A DNA stretch of 33,607 bases from Alysiella crassa DSM 2578. Its GTDB lineage: Bacteria; Pseudomonadota; Gammaproteobacteria; Burkholderiales; Neisseriaceae. This document shows positions 30,772 to 33,607 of this stretch, one piece after another. The stretch covers positions 1-33,607 of the forward strand of contig NZ_JQKH01000022.1 in assembly GCF_000745955.1 (NCBI RefSeq). The letters are read 5' to 3'. Each line of letters starts with the position of its first letter. The first letter of the stretch is position 1. Under the pieces are notes generated by a model. It ran no database searches. It was not told the origin of the DNA and saw only the letters and a program-made list of their open reading frames with translations. Both the position numbers and the translations under genes were made by a program.

Positions 30772-33384
30772 ATGAAAAAACAGAAAAATAGTAAAGCAAT
30801 GAATTTGCGTGAAAAAGACCCCTATTTACAGCGTGAACGCGATAAATATAATAACCACCCCTTGCCCAGCCGTGAGTGGATTATCCAATTATTGGAAGAT
30901 GTGGGCGTGCCGCAAAAAATCCCTGCGCTGGCAGAAAAATTGTCTATTTTGGACGAAGAATACGAATTTTTTGAACGCCGCTTAAAAGCAATGGCGCGTG
31001 ATGGGCAAATTCTCATCAATCGCCGCAATTTGGTGTGCGTGGCGGAAAAATTGGACATTGTGAAATGCCGCGTGGAAGCGCACAAAGACGGCTTTGGTTT
31101 TGCCGTGCCGCTCACGCCCAATGCGGACGGCGATTTGGTACTGTATGAACGCCAAATGCGCGGTGTCATGCACGGCGACATCGTTACCGTGCGCCCGCTT
31201 GGTTTGGACAGACGCGGTCGCCGCGAAGGTCAGGTGCTGGATATTGTGGAGCGAGCGCAAACCAGCGTGGTCGGGCGTTTTTATTTGGAACGCGGCGTGG
31301 CGGTATTAGAACCTGAAGACAAGCGTTTACATCAAAACATTATTTTAGAACCCGACAGCGTGGCACAATTCACGCCCCAATCGGGACAAGTGGTGGTGGC
31401 AGAGATTGAAAGTTACCCCGAAAACCATCGCCCTGCGGTGGCAAAAATCGTTGAAATTTTAGGCGATTATGCCGATAGTGGCATGGAAATTGAAATCGCC
31501 GTCCGCAAACACCGTTTGCCGCACGAATTTCGTGCAGGCTGCCTGAAAGCCGCCGCCAAAATCCCCAAAACCGTGCGCAAAACCGATTTGAAAAACCGCG
31601 TGGATTTGCGCGATTTGCCTTTGGTTACGATTGACGGCGAAAGTTCACGCGATTTTGATGACGCGGTGTACGCGGAAAAAATCGGGCGCAATTACCGCCT
31701 GATTGTGGCGATTGCCGATGTGAGCCATTATGTGCAACCCGATGATTTGATTGATATTGACGCGCGTGAACGGGCGACCAGCGTGTATTTCCCACGCCGC
31801 GTGATTCCCATGCTGCCTGAAAATTTGTCCAATGGCATTTGCTCGCTCAACCCTGATGTGGAGCGGCTGTGCATGGTTTGCGACATGACGATTACGTACG
31901 CGGGCAATGTGAAATCGTATGAATTTTACCCTGCGGTGATGAAATCGGCGGCGCGTTTAACCTACAATCAAGTTTGGGATTGGCTGGACAAAAATCCCGA
32001 AAATATCCCCGAAAACTTTTCAGGCAGCCTGAAAACGTTGTACAAAATCTTCCAAATTTTGCAGCAAAAACGCCAACAACGCGGCGCAATGGAATTTGAA
32101 ACCGTTGAAACCCAAATGATTTTTGACGACAACGGCAAAATTGAACGCATTGAACCCGTCCACCGCAATGACGCGCATAAATTGATTGAAGAATGTATGC
32201 TCGCGGCGAATGTGTGCGCGGCTGAATTTTTGTTAAAAAATAAACACATGGCTTTGTATCGCAACCACGCAGGTCCCACGCCCGAAAAATTGGCGACTTT
32301 GCGCGAACAATTGGCGTTGCTGGGCTTGAGTTTGGGTGGCGGCGATGACCCGAAACCGAAACATTATGGCGAATTGGCGGAAAAAATTGCCGACCGCCCC
32401 GACCGTGAATTGTTGCAAACCATGTTGTTGCGCTCCATGCAGCAAGCGATGTATAAACCTGAAAATGAAGGACATTTTGGTTTGGCTTATGAACATTACG
32501 CGCATTTTACATCGCCGATTCGCCGTTATCCTGATTTGGTGGTACATCGGGCGATTAAAGCGGTTTTGGCGCAACAAAAATACGAGGTGGGCAGTTGGCA
32601 AGAATTGGGCGTGCATTGTTCGTTTTGCGAACGCCGCGCCGATGACGCGAGCCGCGATGTGGAAAGCTGGCTGAAAACCTATTTTATGCGCGATAAAGTG
32701 GGCGAAGTTTTTGATGGCAAAATCACGCATTTAGCCAATTTTGGCGTATTTGTTACGCTGGACGATATTCATATTGAAGGCATGGTTCATGTCAGCGAAT
32801 TGGGCGAGGATTATTTCAATTATCGGGCGGATTTGCTGGCGATGGTGGGCGAGCGTAGCGGCGTGCGTTTTGGCATGGGCGACCGTGTGCGCGTGAAAGT
32901 GGCGCGGGCGGATTTGGAAACCAGCAAAATTGATTTGGTGCTGGTGTCGGGCGGCGAGAAATCGCGTAAAAAAGCCCATTCTGCGGATTTCAGGCAGCCT
33001 GAAACGAAAAATCCGAAGAAAAATGCAAAAAAGTCCACCAAAGCCACACATTTAGCCGCGCCATCGGCGGCGGAAAAAGTGGGGCAGCCTGAAAAATCGG
33101 TTCGCAAAAAATCCGCCAAAAAATCAGGCAAATCGGCTGATGTGCAGACTTCTATTTTAGATGAGGCGGCGGCTTTATTGGCGGCGGCTGATGAAAAAGC
33201 AAAACGCAAAACCAAAAAAGCCAGCAAATCCGCCAATCATGACTCGCCCAAAGCCGCGAAAAAATCAGCAAAATCGGCAAAACCGAAAAAATCAGTCAAA
33301 ATTAAACTGAAATCTGCCGACACGCAGCCTGAAAAATCCGCCGAGCCAAAAGCGAAAGCTGCACGGAAAACGCGTGGTAAATGA
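30772..33384 (+). CDS. rnr: Ribonuclease R
   Basis: A 3'-5' processive exoribonuclease that degrades structured RNA and helps in tRNA, rRNA and tmRNA quality control. The product of about 870 aa has an N-terminal helix-turn-helix part, cold-shock domains (AHKDGFGFAVPL, MHGDIVTVRPLG), the RNB domain with IDGESSRDFDDAVYAEK and FTSPIRRYPDLVVHRAI, an S1 domain (GEVFDGKITHLANFGVFVTL) and a tail of about 125 residues rich in Lys, Ser and Ala. A GTG at 30721 is in frame, but the ATG at 30772 has GGAG and fits better. DUS copies are encoded in the catalytic part and the tail. Confidence 0.93.
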   Translation: MKKQKNSKAMNLREKDPYLQRERDKYNNHPLPSREWIIQLLEDVGVPQKIPALAEKLSILDEEYEFFERRLKAMARDGQILINRRNLVCVAEKLDIVKCRVEAHKDGFGFAVPLTPNADGDLVLYERQMRGVMHGDIVTVRPLGLDRRGRREGQVLDIVERAQTSVVGRFYLERGVAVLEPEDKRLHQNIILEPDSVAQFTPQSGQVVVAEIESYPENHRPAVAKIVEILGDYADSGMEIEIAVRKHRLPHEFRAGCLKAAAKIPKTVRKTDLKNRVDLRDLPLVTIDGESSRDFDDAVYAEKIGRNYRLIVAIADVSHYVQPDDLIDIDARERATSVYFPRRVIPMLPENLSNGICSLNPDVERLCMVCDMTITYAGNVKSYEFYPAVMKSAARLTYNQVWDWLDKNPENIPENFSGSLKTLYKIFQILQQKRQQRGAMEFETVETQMIFDDNGKIERIEPVHRNDAHKLIEECMLAANVCAAEFLLKNKHMALYRNHAGPTPEKLATLREQLALLGLSLGGGDDPKPKHYGELAEKIADRPDRELLQTMLLRSMQQAMYKPENEGHFGLAYEHYAHFTSPIRRYPDLVVHRAIKAVLAQQKYEVGSWQELGVHCSFCERRADDASRDVESWLKTYFMRDKVGEVFDGKITHLANFGVFVTLDDIHIEGMVHVSELGEDYFNYRADLLAMVGERSGVRFGMGDRVRVKVARADLETSKIDLVLVSGGEKSRKKAHSADFRQPETKNPKKNAKKSTKATHLAAPSAAEKVGQPEKSVRKKSAKKSGKSADVQTSILDEAAALLAAADEKAKRKTKKASKSANHDSPKAAKKSAKSAKPKKSVKIKLKSADTQPEKSAEPKAKAARKTRGK

Positions 33385-33410
33385 TATAATTTGGGGCTTT
33401 TTTTCAGGCT

Positions 33411-33607
33411 GCCTTTCACTACCCTACAAAAATAAAATATTGCCTGAAATCGTTGAGATACAGCAATCTCACTCCCTCTCCTTTGGGAGAGGGCTGGGGA
33501 GAGGGAAAAATCGTGGTGCATTGAAAGTTTTACCCTCTCCCTAACCCTCTCCCACAGGAGAGGGAACAGATGAGTGGTAGACAAAAATTTGTAGGGTAAT
33601 GAAAGGC
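33411..33607. repeat. Inverted-repeat element at the window end
   Basis: GCCTTTCACTACCCTACAAAAAT at the left is matched by the inverse of ATTTGTAGGGTAATGAAAGGC at the right. Inside are further inverted runs of CCCTCTCC / GGAGAGGG. It differs from the other two element types here. Its right end coincides with the window edge. Confidence 0.6.

Larger units (their letters stand above)
1..33607. repeat. Dispersed DNA uptake sequences (DUS), Simonsiella/Kingella dialects
   Basis: Copies of TTCAGGC(T/A)GCCTGAA occur throughout, mostly between genes, for example at 1104-1118, 1276-1290, 2920-2934 and 2943-2957. The 15-mer is self-complementary except at its centre, so each copy holds AGGCTGCCTGAA on one strand and AGGCAGCCTGAA on the other. 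These are the 12-mers known as the Simonsiella-type and Kingella-type DUS, recognised by ComP during natural transformation. Asymmetric copies of both kinds exist, such as AAGGCTGCCTGAAAA near 10193 and AAGGCAGCCTGAAAA near 6172. Many lie in inverted pairs that form hairpins at gene ends. The repeats identify the family; the genus stays open. Confidence 0.9.

Overview
The window comes from a beta-proteobacterium of the family Neisseriaceae. Two things show this: dozens of copies of the near-palindrome TTCAGGC(T/A)GCCTGAA, which carries the 12-mer DNA uptake sequences (DUS) AGGCTGCCTGAA (Simonsiella dialect) and AGGCAGCCTGAA (Kingella dialect), and the family-typical block of ponA divergent from pilMNOPQ. 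Both DUS dialects also occur in asymmetric contexts, so I do not name a genus.

Layout. 1-4.5 kb: pyrB with a probable leader-peptide attenuator, an NhaD-type antiporter and pyruvate kinase. 4.7-8.6 kb: a Sel1-repeat protein, a 100-aa unknown, the small gene ccoS (too short for routine ORF calling), an LplT-like transporter and fabI. 8.7-10.1 kb: a PepSY membrane protein. 10.3-17.9 kb: ponA and the type IV pilus assembly/secretin operon pilMNOPQ. 17.9-25.4 kb: an accessory-looking RNA-repair island. 25.4-33.4 kb: an outer-membrane barrel protein, a coiled-coil membrane protein, an MscS channel, a dusC-grxD-5-FTHF cyclo-ligase cluster, tRNA-Leu(CAG) and RNase R. Several MITE-like inverted-repeat elements and DUS-pair hairpins, some of them terminators, fill the gaps.

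The outstanding region is 17.9-25.4 kb. RtcR (CARF + AAA+ sigma54 activator) is encoded divergently from a perfect sigma54 promoter (TGGCACGCACTTTGCA, minus strand 23640-23625). That promoter fires into a tandem array of five Y-RNA-like modules. All five share a two-helix plan and a 5' motif: four have GGCGAAUGC paired with UCGCC, and the promoter-proximal one has a variant basal helix. The two nearest the promoter are circularly permuted tRNA mimics: T arm, then 3' acceptor strand, a loop holding GCCA, the 5' acceptor strand, then D arm, with the anticodon stem fused to the basal helix. The third is a diverged version. The last two are short hairpins with their own consensus sigma70 promoter (TTGACA-N17-GATAAT). 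After a terminator built from an inverted DUS pair come rsr (Ro60/TROVE-vWA), an unrecognised 253-aa gene, a fused polynucleotide kinase-Rnl1-type RNA ligase, a calcineurin-like phosphoesterase, and perhaps a yfaE ferredoxin. RtcB and RtcA are absent from the locus. My reading is that RtcR controls a T4-like kinase/ligase/phosphoesterase tRNA repair system together with Ro60 and a multi-member Y RNA set. The parts belong to known families; this combination and the array look new to me, but I could not search databases.
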